Origin: Persephonella sp964519345
GTDB taxonomy: Bacteria > Aquificota > Aquificia > Aquificales > Hydrogenothermaceae
Direction of reading: 5' to 3'
Assembly (NCBI GenBank): GCA_964519345.1
Contig: CAZFKX010000009.1
Coordinates: 1-64,000, forward strand
DNA: 64,000 nucleotides
This document shows, in pieces, positions 1-8,993 of the stretch; the first letter of the stretch is position 1; each line of letters begins with the position of its first letter. The position numbers were made by a program, and so were the translations under genes. The notes beneath the pieces were generated by a model. That model did no database searches. It worked only from the letters and a program-made list of their open reading frames with translations, and had not been told where the DNA came from.

Positions 1-172
1 TAAATTCAAAGAAACAAACAAAAATGAAAGTTTACATTCTATACTAAGAGACAGGTTGAACAGGTTAAAAAGAAAAACTAAGGGATATACAAAAAATATA
101 AACTCTTTGAGATATGCTTTAGCTATTGTTTTTGCTTTGAGCAATATCCCAACTGATTTTGGATACTTTTAG
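1..172 (+). mobile_element. C-terminal end of an IS1-like transposase, cut by the window edge
   Basis: An open frame enters from the left edge (first full codon at base 2) and stops at the TAG ending at 172, giving about 56 residues. It contains NESLHSILRDRLNRLKRKT followed by a hydrophobic helix. This resembles the end of IS1-type DDE transposases, where an acidic residue precedes a basic R/K-rich helix (the pattern HNLTLRT...RLARKT of IS1). The family is inferred from this short tail only. Whether the element is complete cannot be judged because its body lies outside the window. I could not recognise a right-hand terminal inverted repeat in 173-345. Confidence 0.6.
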
Positions 173-360
173 ATAGGAGTATTTCTCTGTATTTTCAATA
201 TTAGATAATTATCATCTTTTACAAAATTTAAACCAATTGATTAAGAAGTTAAATAGTAAAATAATTATAATGATGCCAATATTTCATACTATTTTAATTA
301 AATTGTTCGTAGTATGGTTAATAATAATATAAAATAAAATTAAAAATGGAGGGTGTAAAA

Positions 361-2073
361 ATGGGGAAAAAAACTCTAATGGCAGTAAGATTATTGGTTA
401 TTATATTAATGATAACTGGTTGCAGCGGAGGGGGTAGTAATAATGAAGAAATTAGTAACTATAAACCGTTAACTGATTACGGCACAGCATTACTAGGTAA
501 TTTGGCGGAAGCTGAAGTAAAAATTTATGAAGTAAACAGCGATGGAACACAAAACCTGCTCTGGGAAGAAACAACATCATCAGGAGAAATACTGGAAGAA
601 ATAGGAAATTTTAATATGCATGTAAATGAGCTAGAAGATGGAAAAGTCTATTTATATAGAGTTATAGGTGGATGCGATTGGGATGTTAATGATGATGGGA
701 TAAAAGATGACACCTGTACTCAAAACAAAGGGATAATTAGAGCAATATCCTTAGGAAAAGATTTTAAAGAGATAAAAGGAAATTTTAAGGTATCGTTAAT
801 CAGTGAAATAATATATGAAAGAGTTGCAAAGTATGTAAAGTATGGATTTTCCAATTCAGAAGAATTCAGGAATATCTTAAATCAGAGTATAAATAATTTA
901 ATTACTGACATAGACGGCGATGGAGAAATTACAATTAAAGACATATTAATTTTTAATCCTGTAGGAGACAGAGATAAACTAACCAAGTATTACAGACAAC
1001 TTTATTTTAGGTTTGTAGAGACAATTCATTCAGGAAAAAATGTTTATGAGGAATATATTAACTTGGGTATCGACACACCGGGGATATCTTATGATGTAGA
1101 GATAGTAGATAACACAGCATATGTAGCTGATGGAGATTCAGGGCTTCAGATAATAAACATATCAGATATAAATAATCCCCGGATAGTATCAAATATTGAT
1201 ACAACAGGATATGCTATGGATATAGAAATAGTAGGTGATACAGCATATGTAGCTGATGGAAGGTCAGGACTTCAGATAATAGACATATCAGATATGAATA
1301 ATCCCCGGATAGTATCAAATATTGATACTCCTGGGGAGGCTTATGATATAGAGATAGTAGATAACACAGCATATGTAGCTGATGGAGGTTCAGGACTTCA
1401 GATAATAGACATATCAGATATGAATAATCCCCGGATAGTATCAAATATTGATACAACAGGATATGCTATGGATATAGAAATAGTAGGTGATACAGCATAT
1501 GTAGCTAATGGAAGTTCAGGGCTTTGGATAATAGACATATCAGATATAAATAATCCACAGATGATATCAAGTATTAACACACCTGATAATGCTCAAGATG
1601 TAGAAATAGTGGGGAATATAGCATATATAGCTGATAGTAATGAAGGGTTACGAATAAGAATAATAAACATATCAGATATAAACAATCCACAGGTAGTGTC
1701 AAATGTTAATATTCCTGGTTATACCATGGATGTAGAAGTAGTAGGTGATACAGCATATGTGGCCAATGTTAGTAGAAGAGATTCAGGATTGTATATAATA
1801 GACATATCAGACATAAATAATCCCCGGATAGTATCAAATATTAACACTCTTAGGGAGACTTATGATGTAGAAATAGCAGGTGATACAGCATATGTGGCAA
1901 ATTGGCATTCAGGACTTCAGATAATAGATATATCAGATATAAATAATCCCCGGATAGTGTCAAATATTAACACTCTTGGCAAGGTTTATAGTGTAAAAAT
2001 AGTGGGAAATATAGCATATTTAGTTGGTTCGGATTTAGGGCTATATGTAGTAGACTTGGAACTATTAAAGTAA
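361..2073 (+). CDS. Lipoprotein with eight LVIVD beta-propeller repeats
   Basis: About 570 residues. The start is placed at ATG 361, because a GGAGGG Shine-Dalgarno sits 8-9 bases upstream; an ATG at 346 overlaps that signal and is less likely. The N-terminus is a lipoprotein signal peptide ending in the lipobox ITGC (Cys at about residue 22). The middle holds two calcium-loop-like stretches, DVNDDGIKDD and DIDGDGEITIKD, the second like an EF-hand or dockerin half. From about residue 240 to the end are eight repeats of about 42 residues, each with a D(V/I)EIVG-TAYVA strand pair and an IIDISDINNPRIVSNI strand. This is the LVIVD pattern, which usually builds a beta-propeller on cell-surface proteins. 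The partner or ligand is unknown. A TTGTTC/TAATAT pair at 303-330 could be the promoter. The gene is flanked by a transposase remnant and followed by a terminator, so it is monocistronic. Confidence 0.8.
   Translation: MGKKTLMAVRLLVIILMITGCSGGGSNNEEISNYKPLTDYGTALLGNLAEAEVKIYEVNSDGTQNLLWEETTSSGEILEEIGNFNMHVNELEDGKVYLYRVIGGCDWDVNDDGIKDDTCTQNKGIIRAISLGKDFKEIKGNFKVSLISEIIYERVAKYVKYGFSNSEEFRNILNQSINNLITDIDGDGEITIKDILIFNPVGDRDKLTKYYRQLYFRFVETIHSGKNVYEEYINLGIDTPGISYDVEIVDNTAYVADGDSGLQIINISDINNPRIVSNIDTTGYAMDIEIVGDTAYVADGRSGLQIIDISDMNNPRIVSNIDTPGEAYDIEIVDNTAYVADGGSGLQIIDISDMNNPRIVSNIDTTGYAMDIEIVGDTAYVANGSSGLWIIDISDINNPQMISSINTPDNAQDVEIVGNIAYIADSNEGLRIRIINISDINNPQVVSNVNIPGYTMDVEVVGDTAYVANVSRRDSGLYIIDISDINNPRIVSNINTLRETYDVEIAGDTAYVANWHSGLQIIDISDINNPRIVSNINTLGKVYSVKIVGNIAYLVGSDLGLYVVDLELLK
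1089..1508 (+). repeat. 252-bp tandem duplication (two LVIVD units) inside the lipoprotein gene
   Basis: Repeats 1-2 and repeats 3-4 of the propeller are near-identical at DNA level with a period of 252 bp (84 codons). The stretch 1171-1254 is identical to 1423-1506 over 84 bp, including third codon positions. Repeats 5-8 have diverged more. The pattern points to a recent two-repeat duplication. Confidence 0.85.
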
Positions 2074-2088
2074 ACTTTTTCGAAATGG

Positions 2089-2135
2089 GGATGTTCTCCC
2101 TTTTTAAAAGGGGTGTAACATCCTTAACTTTTTTA
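2089..2135 (+). terminator. Intrinsic terminator after the LVIVD lipoprotein gene
   Basis: An outer stem GGATGTT/AACATCC (2089-2095 with 2117-2123) encloses a CCC/GGG inner stem and is followed by a T-rich run (TTAACTTTTTT). It lies 16 bases after the stop codon. Confidence 0.65.
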
Positions 2136-2469
2136 ATTATTTTTATTTTTTTAATCTTTATGTTTGTATTTGTTTTTGAGACGGCTAAAGAAATTGTTCT
2201 GTTTTAAATATTATTTAAATTTCCCTAAAGCCTTTACTTCAACATCTGTTTAGATTTTTTTTAAAAATGAAGGGATATTTTAAAAAAATCTTTTATGTTT
2301 CTCGAATTTTTTAGTTTATAAACTATTATTTATAATACTTTGTCAAAAAATTGGCTATAAGCTTTTTTATTTTTTACTTTTTGGAAATGGTTATTCATTT
2401 TCTTTCTAAACTTGTCAATAGATGTTTATGGTAGAATTAATCTCTATATAAGGGATAGAGGATCTGAGA
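2136..2469. other. AT-rich intergenic stretch with no gene seen
   Basis: About 330 bases between the terminator and hypA. The stretch is very AT-rich with several T and A runs. I see no open frame with a start signal, no RNA gene and no clear repeat. The hypA promoter must lie in its last part; TTGTCA at about 2413 and TAGAAT at about 2433 are candidates, but the 14-bp spacing is short. Confidence 0.5.
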
Positions 2470-2814
2470 TTGCATGAGTTTTCAATAGTTCAGAGTTTGA
2501 TGGATCTGATAGAAAAAAGTGTAAAGGAAAACAATGCAAAGTCTGTAACAAAGGTAGTTGTAAAAATAGGAAAACTTTCAGGTGTGGAACCGCACCTTTT
2601 GAAAATAGCATTTGATACATTCAAAGAAGGAACAGTCTGTGAAAATGCTCATATGGAAATGATACTTCAGGATATAATAGCAAGATGTCTTAACTGCAAA
2701 AAAGAGTTTGTAGTTGATAATTATGCTTTTATCTGTCCTTATTGTAAGGAAACTGATCTGAACATCTTAGATGGGGAAGATATGTATCTTCTAAGTCTTG
2801 AGATGGAAGTCTGA
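2470..2814 (+). CDS. hypA: Hydrogenase/urease nickel-insertion protein HypA
   Basis: 114 residues, the usual HypA length. The start is TTG at 2470, which puts the conserved MHE at the N-terminus; His2 is the family's nickel ligand. Near residues 75-94 are two CxxC pairs (CLNC and CPYC), the structural zinc site. HypA hands nickel to [NiFe] hydrogenase precursors together with HypB. No hydrogenase or other hyp gene lies in this window, so this copy is detached from its usual cluster. Its TGA abuts the TGA of the converging gene, making TGATCA at 2812-2817 with no spacer or terminator between the two genes. Confidence 0.93.
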   Translation: MHEFSIVQSLMDLIEKSVKENNAKSVTKVVVKIGKLSGVEPHLLKIAFDTFKEGTVCENAHMEMILQDIIARCLNCKKEFVVDNYAFICPYCKETDLNILDGEDMYLLSLEMEV

Positions 2815-4230
2815 TCAGTGGTGATGCCCCAATCCTGAAAAGTACCTTATATAAAGTATAAATATAGTTAGCCCCAGATAAAAAATTATTATTCCAGATG
2901 ATAAAATATAAGATACTATCTTTTTAAAACCTTTAATATTAAAAAATCCGATCCTTACCCACATTATATATCCACTCCAAAATGCAGCTATAAAAGGAAA
3001 TATATAAAATATTCTCAGCCATGCATCATTTCTCTCAGCTAATGGTTCTACCCTTATATCTATAAAAAAAGCCTGTGCAAAACCGTTTATTACCTGATGA
3101 TAGTAATGGGTAAAGAAAAAATGACAGACATGAGATAAACTGCCAATTATCATTAAAGGTGCAAGAGCATATCCAAGATTCAGGAAAATCTCTTTAAATG
3201 GTCTTTTTATTATCCTTGAGGTCAGATAAAATCCTCCTAAAATGAGAGATAGGGTTATGAGAAGAGCCATTATAAGTGCTGTTAAACCTACAAAATCAAA
3301 GGGTTTTCCTATTCCTGTTGTACTTTGAAGCCATTTTCCAATTGTTACCCATGGAAGACTTTCTTTTATAGGTGAATGTCCTAATCCGTGATGGAATCTC
3401 ATTGTTATTGTAATTACGGCAAGAAAGAGTATATAAACCCAAACTTCCCAGCTTTGAGGTTTAGGAATTTTATTTAGAAGGCTGTGAGACCATTTTTTTA
3501 TTGAAAGTTTGACCCCTTCACAACTTTTTACACACTCCATACACAATGTACACGTATCCATAGAGTTATTTTTTTCAAATTTTAAGGGACTTAGTTTATA
3601 GGGGCAGGCAAATGCACAGTCAGGCTTATCGCATTTACTGTCGCACAACTCATTTTTGTATGTTGAAAGCCATGTAAATCCTACTCTTGCAAATGCAGGA
3701 GCAACCCTTCCTATAGGACAGAAGTATCTGCAGTAAGATCCGTTTGAGAAAAGTATTGATATAAATACTGTCAGCAAGGTGAAGAATAAGAAAAATAACG
3801 CTGTAATAAAGGGCTGTCTAAGTATTCCCGGAAATGTATATAGAATAAACCAGTAAAGCATTATATTGAGCCCTATTCCTATATAAGGATTCTTTAAGCT
3901 TTTTGGAAGATTAAGTTTAAATCCAATCTTACTTAATTTTCTTGATAAAAATCCGTGAGGGCAGATCATACAGAAAAAATTTCCTAAGGTAGGAAGTGTT
4001 ATAACCATAAAAAAGGGCCAGAACAGCCCCCAGAAGAGGGCTGTTGTAAACAGATTTTCCTTACGGTCAGGAATAACAAGCCCGTAAACAATAGCATAAA
4101 GGGTCAGCAGCAGCAGAGATACTCTTAGTATATTTAGAAAAGATGTATTTCCAAAAGTGGATCTAAAAAATCTAAATCTTAAAAGGTCGTTTTTGTCTCT
4201 GTTTAAAGGATAATCTGAAAACTTTTTCAT
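2815..4230 (-). CDS. Polytopic membrane 4Fe-4S protein (NapH/CcoG/NosR-like polyferredoxin)
   Basis: 471 residues with roughly nine hydrophobic segments. Cysteine motifs in order: CMICPHG near residue 90 and CRYFCPIG near 170 at the ends of membrane helices, then a cysteine cluster around CDSKCDKPDCAFACP near 200, and a ferredoxin-type CTLCMECVKSC near 230. The C-terminal half has histidine-bearing helices (HVCHFFFTHYYH) and ends in HHH, possible haem or metal ligands. The architecture matches membrane polyferredoxins that pass electrons across the membrane (NapH, NosR C-terminus, CcoG). It lies 11 bases after the TonB-dependent receptor gene with a good Shine-Dalgarno, so the two form one operon. 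I infer a redox role linked to the receptor's cargo, such as reducing imported iron or copper. The exact substrate cannot be read from the sequence. Confidence 0.75.
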   Translation of the reverse strand: MKKFSDYPLNRDKNDLLRFRFFRSTFGNTSFLNILRVSLLLLTLYAIVYGLVIPDRKENLFTTALFWGLFWPFFMVITLPTLGNFFCMICPHGFLSRKLSKIGFKLNLPKSLKNPYIGIGLNIMLYWFILYTFPGILRQPFITALFFLFFTLLTVFISILFSNGSYCRYFCPIGRVAPAFARVGFTWLSTYKNELCDSKCDKPDCAFACPYKLSPLKFEKNNSMDTCTLCMECVKSCEGVKLSIKKWSHSLLNKIPKPQSWEVWVYILFLAVITITMRFHHGLGHSPIKESLPWVTIGKWLQSTTGIGKPFDFVGLTALIMALLITLSLILGGFYLTSRIIKRPFKEIFLNLGYALAPLMIIGSLSHVCHFFFTHYYHQVINGFAQAFFIDIRVEPLAERNDAWLRIFYIFPFIAAFWSGYIMWVRIGFFNIKGFKKIVSYILSSGIIIFYLGLTIFILYIRYFSGLGHHH

Positions 4231-4241
4231 CCTTTATCTCC

Positions 4242-6374
4242 TTAAAATTTGTAAGAAGCTCTTATCATGTAAGTTCTTGGAGGAGCAGGATATATGTTGT
4301 ATCCCCAATCTGTTTTTAGATATTGTGATGCGTATTTCTTATCTGTCAGATTCCTTATATCAACAGAAAGTTCAAGTCTATCGCCTTTTTCGTAGCCGAT
4401 CATCAGATTTGTTATATTTTTGTAATCGCTGTATTTTTCTGTGTTCGCATCGTCAGCGTAATAAGATCCCCATGTATTTAGTTCTAACTTAAACTTCAAA
4501 CCAAAGGGTAATTTCCCCAGCGTGTAAAGGCTGTACATATAATCAGGTATATAATGCATTTTGTTTCCGCTGTAGTCATAAGTGTTTTGATCGCTGTCAG
4601 TATAAACAAATGTTTTATATTTGAAGTTATAGTAAGTGTATGAGCCCCCAAAATATATTCCGTTAATTATTTTTACTTTTGTATCAAATTCAAATCCTTT
4701 TTTGTGAGTTTTACCTGCATTAAGATACATTCTGTCGCCTTCAGCTGTGTATGTTCTTACTATCTCGTTTTCAGTAATCATAAAGAAAACTGCAGTACTT
4801 AAGTAGAATCTATTTCCTACTGCTTTTAAACCAACCTCGTAGTTTACAGTACTTGAGGCATCAAGATCTGGATTTACGAGGAGTTCGCTGTCCTGTGGTG
4901 TTTGAAAACCTGTTGATACTGTACCGTAAGTTGATATATCCGGCGTCCATTTGTAAACAATACCAACCCTTGGGCTTATATAATTCCATGTTTTAGATGC
5001 CTCATCATTAACTGGTGAATTATATTTTTTGTAATAAGGTCCATAATATCTGTAAGTTCTGTTATATACATAGTCCAGGTCAAAATAAGACACCTTTTCT
5101 ATATCAAATCTAACAGTATCAAGTCTTAAACCAAGATCAACTATAGTTTTTTTATTAGGTTTTACTGTTTCCTGAACAAAAACACCTAAGCTGTAATTCC
5201 TGTTTTTCTGGTCATCATAAAGAAGATCTCTGTCGTCGGTCAGAACGTATTCTATCTGATTATCAGCTGTTGCATTAGAACAGTAATCTATATCTCCATT
5301 TATAAGTTTACAGAGTTTATAAGTGTATCTTTTAGAGTTATAGTGATCGTATCTTCCTTGAATACCTGTTATAAGAAGAGATTCTTTGCCAAACAGTTTG
5401 TGTTTAAGCTCAATCTGTGCATCTATACCTCCAACGTAAGATCCTCCATCGTTAACTCTTCCAAAAACTGGATGGTAGTGAGTCCATCTTTGAAGATATA
5501 TAGTTCCTTTAAATGTTAAATTTTCTGATATCTCATTCGTATATCTATTGCTCCAGAAGAATATTCTTGAATATCTTCCGGATCTTCTCCACGGACTTGA
5601 GGTCTGTTGAGATGGATCTTCCTCAAACTCATCTTTATCAAGACTTCCTGGAAGTTGGAGATCTGATTTTGTAAAGCTGATTGTTGTTTCAACTGATGAG
5701 GAATCGTCAATCAGCCAACCTAATTTTGTTGTGGTCTGGAAAGTTTCAAATCTATTCCACTCTCTCCATGAATCAGATTTTCTGTAGGAGATTGATGTAT
5801 TGTAGAAAAGTCCTTTTCCATTATTTCCTCCATACAGCAGTCTGTACATATAAGTTCCGTAACTACCGTAACCTGCCCTTACTTTAAAACCCTGGAATTT
5901 AAAAGGATTTATAGTTATAAAATTAACGACGCCACCTGCAGAATTTGCACCATAAAGTGTTGAGTTTGGACCCTTTACTACGTCAATCTGTTCAAGAAGC
6001 TGTGGATCTACAAAGTCAAGTCTTGTAAGTCCATCAGGATCTGTAATAGGAACCCCGTCAAGGAGTATATTTATTTCCCTTACTGCGTATGGAGCTTTTA
6101 AACCACCGCCTCTTATAATTAACCTGACATTATACCCGCCATTTTTAGTGGTTGCCTGTACCCCAGGCAGGCTTTCTAAAACTTCGCTGATATTATACTG
6201 TCTTTCCATCTCTATTTCTTCTTTTGTAACAGTCTCTACCCCTGCAGGTATATCAAGTTCTGCTCTTTCAACCCTTGTTGCTGTTATCTGGGTTTTTTCA
6301 AGTTTTATTACCTCTTGGGATGAGGCAAACCCTGTGATTAGTAGTGCTGAAAAAAGCGATAACCCTTTCCTCAT
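4242..6374 (-). CDS. TonB-dependent outer-membrane receptor
   Basis: 710 residues. The start ATG at 6374 follows AGGAGGG. A signal peptide (residues 1-19, ending near FASSQ) is followed by a short TonB-box-like region and a plug domain (about 40-150) with typical landmarks: ETVTKEEI, RGGG, LLDGVPI, VVKGPNSTLYGANSAGGVVNF. The rest is a 22-strand-type barrel rich in aromatic residues, ending in YKF with a terminal Phe as barrel-assembly signal. Such receptors import siderophores, haem, cobalamin or metal complexes using TonB energy. The ligand is not evident. The following gene encodes a membrane polyferredoxin, suggesting a redox-active metal cargo. A TTGACT promoter is seen upstream. I saw no clear Fur box. 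Confidence 0.92.
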   Translation of the reverse strand: MRKGLSLFSALLITGFASSQEVIKLEKTQITATRVERAELDIPAGVETVTKEEIEMERQYNISEVLESLPGVQATTKNGGYNVRLIIRGGGLKAPYAVREINILLDGVPITDPDGLTRLDFVDPQLLEQIDVVKGPNSTLYGANSAGGVVNFITINPFKFQGFKVRAGYGSYGTYMYRLLYGGNNGKGLFYNTSISYRKSDSWREWNRFETFQTTTKLGWLIDDSSSVETTISFTKSDLQLPGSLDKDEFEEDPSQQTSSPWRRSGRYSRIFFWSNRYTNEISENLTFKGTIYLQRWTHYHPVFGRVNDGGSYVGGIDAQIELKHKLFGKESLLITGIQGRYDHYNSKRYTYKLCKLINGDIDYCSNATADNQIEYVLTDDRDLLYDDQKNRNYSLGVFVQETVKPNKKTIVDLGLRLDTVRFDIEKVSYFDLDYVYNRTYRYYGPYYKKYNSPVNDEASKTWNYISPRVGIVYKWTPDISTYGTVSTGFQTPQDSELLVNPDLDASSTVNYEVGLKAVGNRFYLSTAVFFMITENEIVRTYTAEGDRMYLNAGKTHKKGFEFDTKVKIINGIYFGGSYTYYNFKYKTFVYTDSDQNTYDYSGNKMHYIPDYMYSLYTLGKLPFGLKFKLELNTWGSYYADDANTEKYSDYKNITNLMIGYEKGDRLELSVDIRNLTDKKYASQYLKTDWGYNIYPAPPRTYMIRASYKF

Positions 6375-6423
6375 TCTGCCCTCCTAAGTTAAACTCGCGA
6401 TAATTTAACAAAATTTATAACAT

Positions 6424-6453
6424 AAAATAACGTTAAAAACAATAAAAAGTCAA
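6424..6453 (-). promoter_or_regulatory. Candidate sigma-70 promoter of the TonB receptor operon
   Basis: On the minus strand, TTGACT (6448-6453) and TATTTT (6424-6429) are separated by 18 bp, about 50 bp before the start codon. TTGACT matches five of six consensus bases, and TATTTT matches four of six. Confidence 0.45.
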
Positions 6454-6498
6454 GAGAGATATTGAAAAGGGATAAACTGAAGGAATGTATTTTTGATT

Positions 6499-7053
6499 TT
6501 ATGAACCGATTCTATATATTTCTTTTAATTTTCTGTATATTATGCTTTTAAGAACTTTTTTAATTTCAATATTCTGGATTATAAATTTATCCTTTATCTC
6601 CTTTTTAGCCTCTTCCTGAAGCTCTCTTTTTTTATCTTCTGGTAGATTTTCCCATATATACTTTATTATTCTTTTTTCTATCTCTATATCTCTGAGTTCT
6701 GCATCTATCTTTCCGATTTTTATTATATCTGGTGGAATATTCAGCCTTTCAATTATATTTTCCCACCTGTTTTTGTTTTTCTTCTGTGATTTCTTTTTAT
6801 TATTTTGTGTATCAGATTTATCGGAAAGTTTTTTTTCTATACTTAAAACTGAAAAATTCTTTCTTTTTGATTGGGGATAAGACATTATTTCTGACTCTAT
6901 GATTTTTTTTAATCTATCTAATTTTATCTCTCTTGAGTAAAACTTTTTTATAAGAGATTCTTCTTTATTTGACAGAAATCTATTTATACCTGTTTTTTCT
7001 TTTATAAATTTTGTGATCTCATTTATATAAGCTTCCTGAGTAATCTTTTTCAT
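6499..7053 (-). CDS. Hypothetical lysine-rich protein
   Basis: 184 residues; I do not recognise the family. It has no signal peptide or membrane segment. Predicted mostly helical and very rich in Lys, Glu and Ile, with a low-complexity basic stretch (KKKSQKKNKN) near residue 90 separating an N-terminal and a C-terminal helical half. It starts 9 bases after the lpxI stop and so is the likely last gene of the arsR-trxA-lpxA-lpxI unit. A soluble role with nucleic acid or acidic partners is conceivable from the charge only. Confidence 0.6.
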   Translation of the reverse strand: MKKITQEAYINEITKFIKEKTGINRFLSNKEESLIKKFYSREIKLDRLKKIIESEIMSYPQSKRKNFSVLSIEKKLSDKSDTQNNKKKSQKKNKNRWENIIERLNIPPDIIKIGKIDAELRDIEIEKRIIKYIWENLPEDKKRELQEEAKKEIKDKFIIQNIEIKKVLKSIIYRKLKEIYRIGS

Positions 7054-7062
7054 ACATAAAAT

Positions 7063-7869
7063 TTAAATCTTAAATCCTATTACAGCAATACCGAATTTTT
7101 CTGCTAAATTTTTAAACTTTTCCCTTTCTAAAAGAAAGGTCTTTCCAGATTCTATAGCTAAAAGTTTAGCTTTAGCTTTTTTCATACTTTTTAAGGTTTT
7201 AGTTCCGATAACAGGAACGTCATATCTCATATCTTGATTTTTCCTTGCGACTTTGCATACCACAGTTCCTTCTCCACCAAGTTTGCCTCCTCTGATTATA
7301 CATTTGTCAGTACCTTCTATTCCTTCAACGGCTATAACTATTCCGTTTTTAACTACAACAGTCTGTCCTATATCAAGTTCCGCTATCTCTTTCGCTATTT
7401 TAAGGCCAAATTCTGCATCCTTAATTAATTTTTTATCCTGAATATTTCCTGCTATAAGTCCTTCTCTGATTAAAAGATTTTCTAAATATGGTGTAGGATC
7501 AATAAAATTGAACCCTTCTTCTTTAAGTTCGTTTATTACAGCCTCAAGAATGGTTTTTGCTCTTTTATCTTTAAGTTTTGATAAAAACTCTTTTGCTCTT
7601 CTGTCAAGTTTGTGAAGGGAAAATATTATAGAGTAGTGCTCTATCTTTCCAAGCATAACAATATCTTTTATATTTCTGTCTTTTAGAAGATCTATAAGTT
7701 TTTGTGCTTCACCAAAGTTTATCCAGTGGGTTACTCCATAGTTTTTTATTTTTTTGTCTGTTATTTTTCTTATGCAAAATATTTCAATATCTGTATTTTT
7801 TCTGAATGCTGATTTTGCAAATTCTAAGGGAAGTTCTCCTGCGCCTGCTATCAGACCAACTTTTTTCAT
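7063..7869 (-). CDS. lpxI: UDP-2,3-diacylglucosamine pyrophosphatase LpxI
   Basis: 268 residues, whole-length match to the LpxI/DUF1009 family: N-terminal GLIAGAGELP nucleotide-binding-like segment, central VMLGKIEHYS, and C-terminal DVPVIGTKTLKSM with GI.AVEG..GTD. LpxI hydrolyses UDP-2,3-diacylglucosamine to lipid X in lipid A synthesis and replaces LpxH in many bacteria. Its ATG overlaps the lpxA stop in an ATGA, indicating translational coupling with the first enzyme of the same pathway, which supports the assignment. Confidence 0.92.
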   Translation of the reverse strand: MKKVGLIAGAGELPLEFAKSAFRKNTDIEIFCIRKITDKKIKNYGVTHWINFGEAQKLIDLLKDRNIKDIVMLGKIEHYSIIFSLHKLDRRAKEFLSKLKDKRAKTILEAVINELKEEGFNFIDPTPYLENLLIREGLIAGNIQDKKLIKDAEFGLKIAKEIAELDIGQTVVVKNGIVIAVEGIEGTDKCIIRGGKLGGEGTVVCKVARKNQDMRYDVPVIGTKTLKSMKKAKAKLLAIESGKTFLLEREKFKNLAEKFGIAVIGFKI

Positions 7870-8663
7870 TTTCTTTTAGATGCCTCTGGAGCTATACCTC
7901 TTTTTGTTGTTTTTACAAAATTCAAGAGATTTTTTATCTCTTCTGTATTTGGAAGTCTTTTTTCAACCTCTTTTATCCCTTCCTGAATTGTTGCTGATTT
8001 TCTAAATAAAATCCTGTATGCCTCTTTTAAAATCTTAATCTGATCAGAACTAAAACCTCTTCTCTTCAGTCCTACAAGATTCAGACCGTATAAGAGAACA
8101 TGGTTCTTAGAAGCTCTTGTATAAGGTGGAATATCTTTATCAACAGCAGATGCTCCTCCGACCATTGCGTAATCTCCGACTCTACAGAACTGATGAATAG
8201 GTGTAAGACCTCCTATAAAGACGAAATTGCCTATTTTAACGTGTCCTGCAAGTGTAACGGCATTTGCAAGTATGGTATCGTGACCTACCTTACAGTCATG
8301 TGCTATGTGAACATAAGCCATAAGATAGCTGTTGTCGCCTATCCTTGTTATACCGTCATCAAAAGAAGTTCCTCTGTGAATAGTTACGTATTCCCTTATT
8401 GTTACGTTGTTCCCAATCTCTACATAAGATTTTTCGCCTTTAAATCCAATATGTTGAGGAATTCCTCCTATAACTGAACCTTCAAAGATTTTACAACCTG
8501 ATCCTATAGATGTGAACTTTTTAATACATACATTCGACAGTATCTCCGTGTTGTCCCCAATCTCAACATCATCTTCAACAACACAAAAGGGGCCAATCTT
8601 TACATTGACCCCTAATTTTGCTTTTGGACTGACAACGCTTGATGGATGTATTTCCACACTCAA
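7866..8663 (-). CDS. lpxA: UDP-N-acetylglucosamine acyltransferase LpxA
   Basis: 265 residues of left-handed beta-helix hexapeptide repeats (IGPFCVVEDDVEIGDNTEI and onward) followed by a helical C-terminus. HIAHDCKVG near residue 120 carries the catalytic histidine of LpxA, and the family's IHQFCRVGDYAMVGG is present. It transfers a hydroxyacyl chain from ACP to UDP-GlcNAc, the first step of lipid A. The start is TTG 8663, 9 bases after the trxA stop with AAGGTG five bases ahead; GTG 8657 is an alternative two codons later. Confidence 0.95.
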   Translation of the reverse strand: MSVEIHPSSVVSPKAKLGVNVKIGPFCVVEDDVEIGDNTEILSNVCIKKFTSIGSGCKIFEGSVIGGIPQHIGFKGEKSYVEIGNNVTIREYVTIHRGTSFDDGITRIGDNSYLMAYVHIAHDCKVGHDTILANAVTLAGHVKIGNFVFIGGLTPIHQFCRVGDYAMVGGASAVDKDIPPYTRASKNHVLLYGLNLVGLKRRGFSSDQIKILKEAYRILFRKSATIQEGIKEVEKRLPNTEEIKNLLNFVKTTKRGIAPEASKRK

Positions 8664-8672
8664 TTAAACACC

Positions 8673-8990
8673 TTAAACGAGAAGGCTTTTTAATACTTCC
8701 TTAGGCTGAACGCCAACTTTAGTGTCTACAACCTGGCCGTTTTTAAAAACCATAATTGTTGGAATAGCCCTTATCCCATATTTCATAGCTATATTTGGAT
8801 TTTCGTCTGTATTTAGTTTGCATATTTTTGCCTTTCCCTCAAGCTCTTCTGCAAGTTCTTCTATAACAGGAGCTATTAGTCTGCAAGGTCCGCACCATGG
8901 TGCCCAGAAATCAACAAGAACAGGCAACTCAGAATTCAAAACTTCCTGTTCCCAGTTAGACTCATTTACTATGCATACTTTACCAGCCAT
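8673..8990 (-). CDS. trxA: Thioredoxin
   Basis: 105 residues with the classic active site WCGPC at about 32-36 (DFWAPWCGPC) and the cis-proline segment IPTIMVF. It is a full-length single-domain cytoplasmic thioredoxin, supplying reducing power to disulfide-dependent enzymes. AGGAGG overlapping the arsR stop gives a clear start at 8990. It lies directly between an ArsR regulator and lpxA; co-transcription with the regulator suggests a redox- or metal-responsive operon. Confidence 0.95.
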   Translation of the reverse strand: MAGKVCIVNESNWEQEVLNSELPVLVDFWAPWCGPCRLIAPVIEELAEELEGKAKICKLNTDENPNIAMKYGIRAIPTIMVFKNGQVVDTKVGVQPKEVLKSLLV

Positions 8991-8993
8991 ATT

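Noticed and set aside
1081..2060. Regular DNA repeats that could be taken for a CRISPR array
   Set aside because: The repeats are in frame, about 126 bp long without unique spacers, and encode the LVIVD protein motif.
6375..6498. Fur box before the TonB receptor
   Set aside because: The GATAAT-like bases near 6397 do not continue into the 19-bp inverted pattern.
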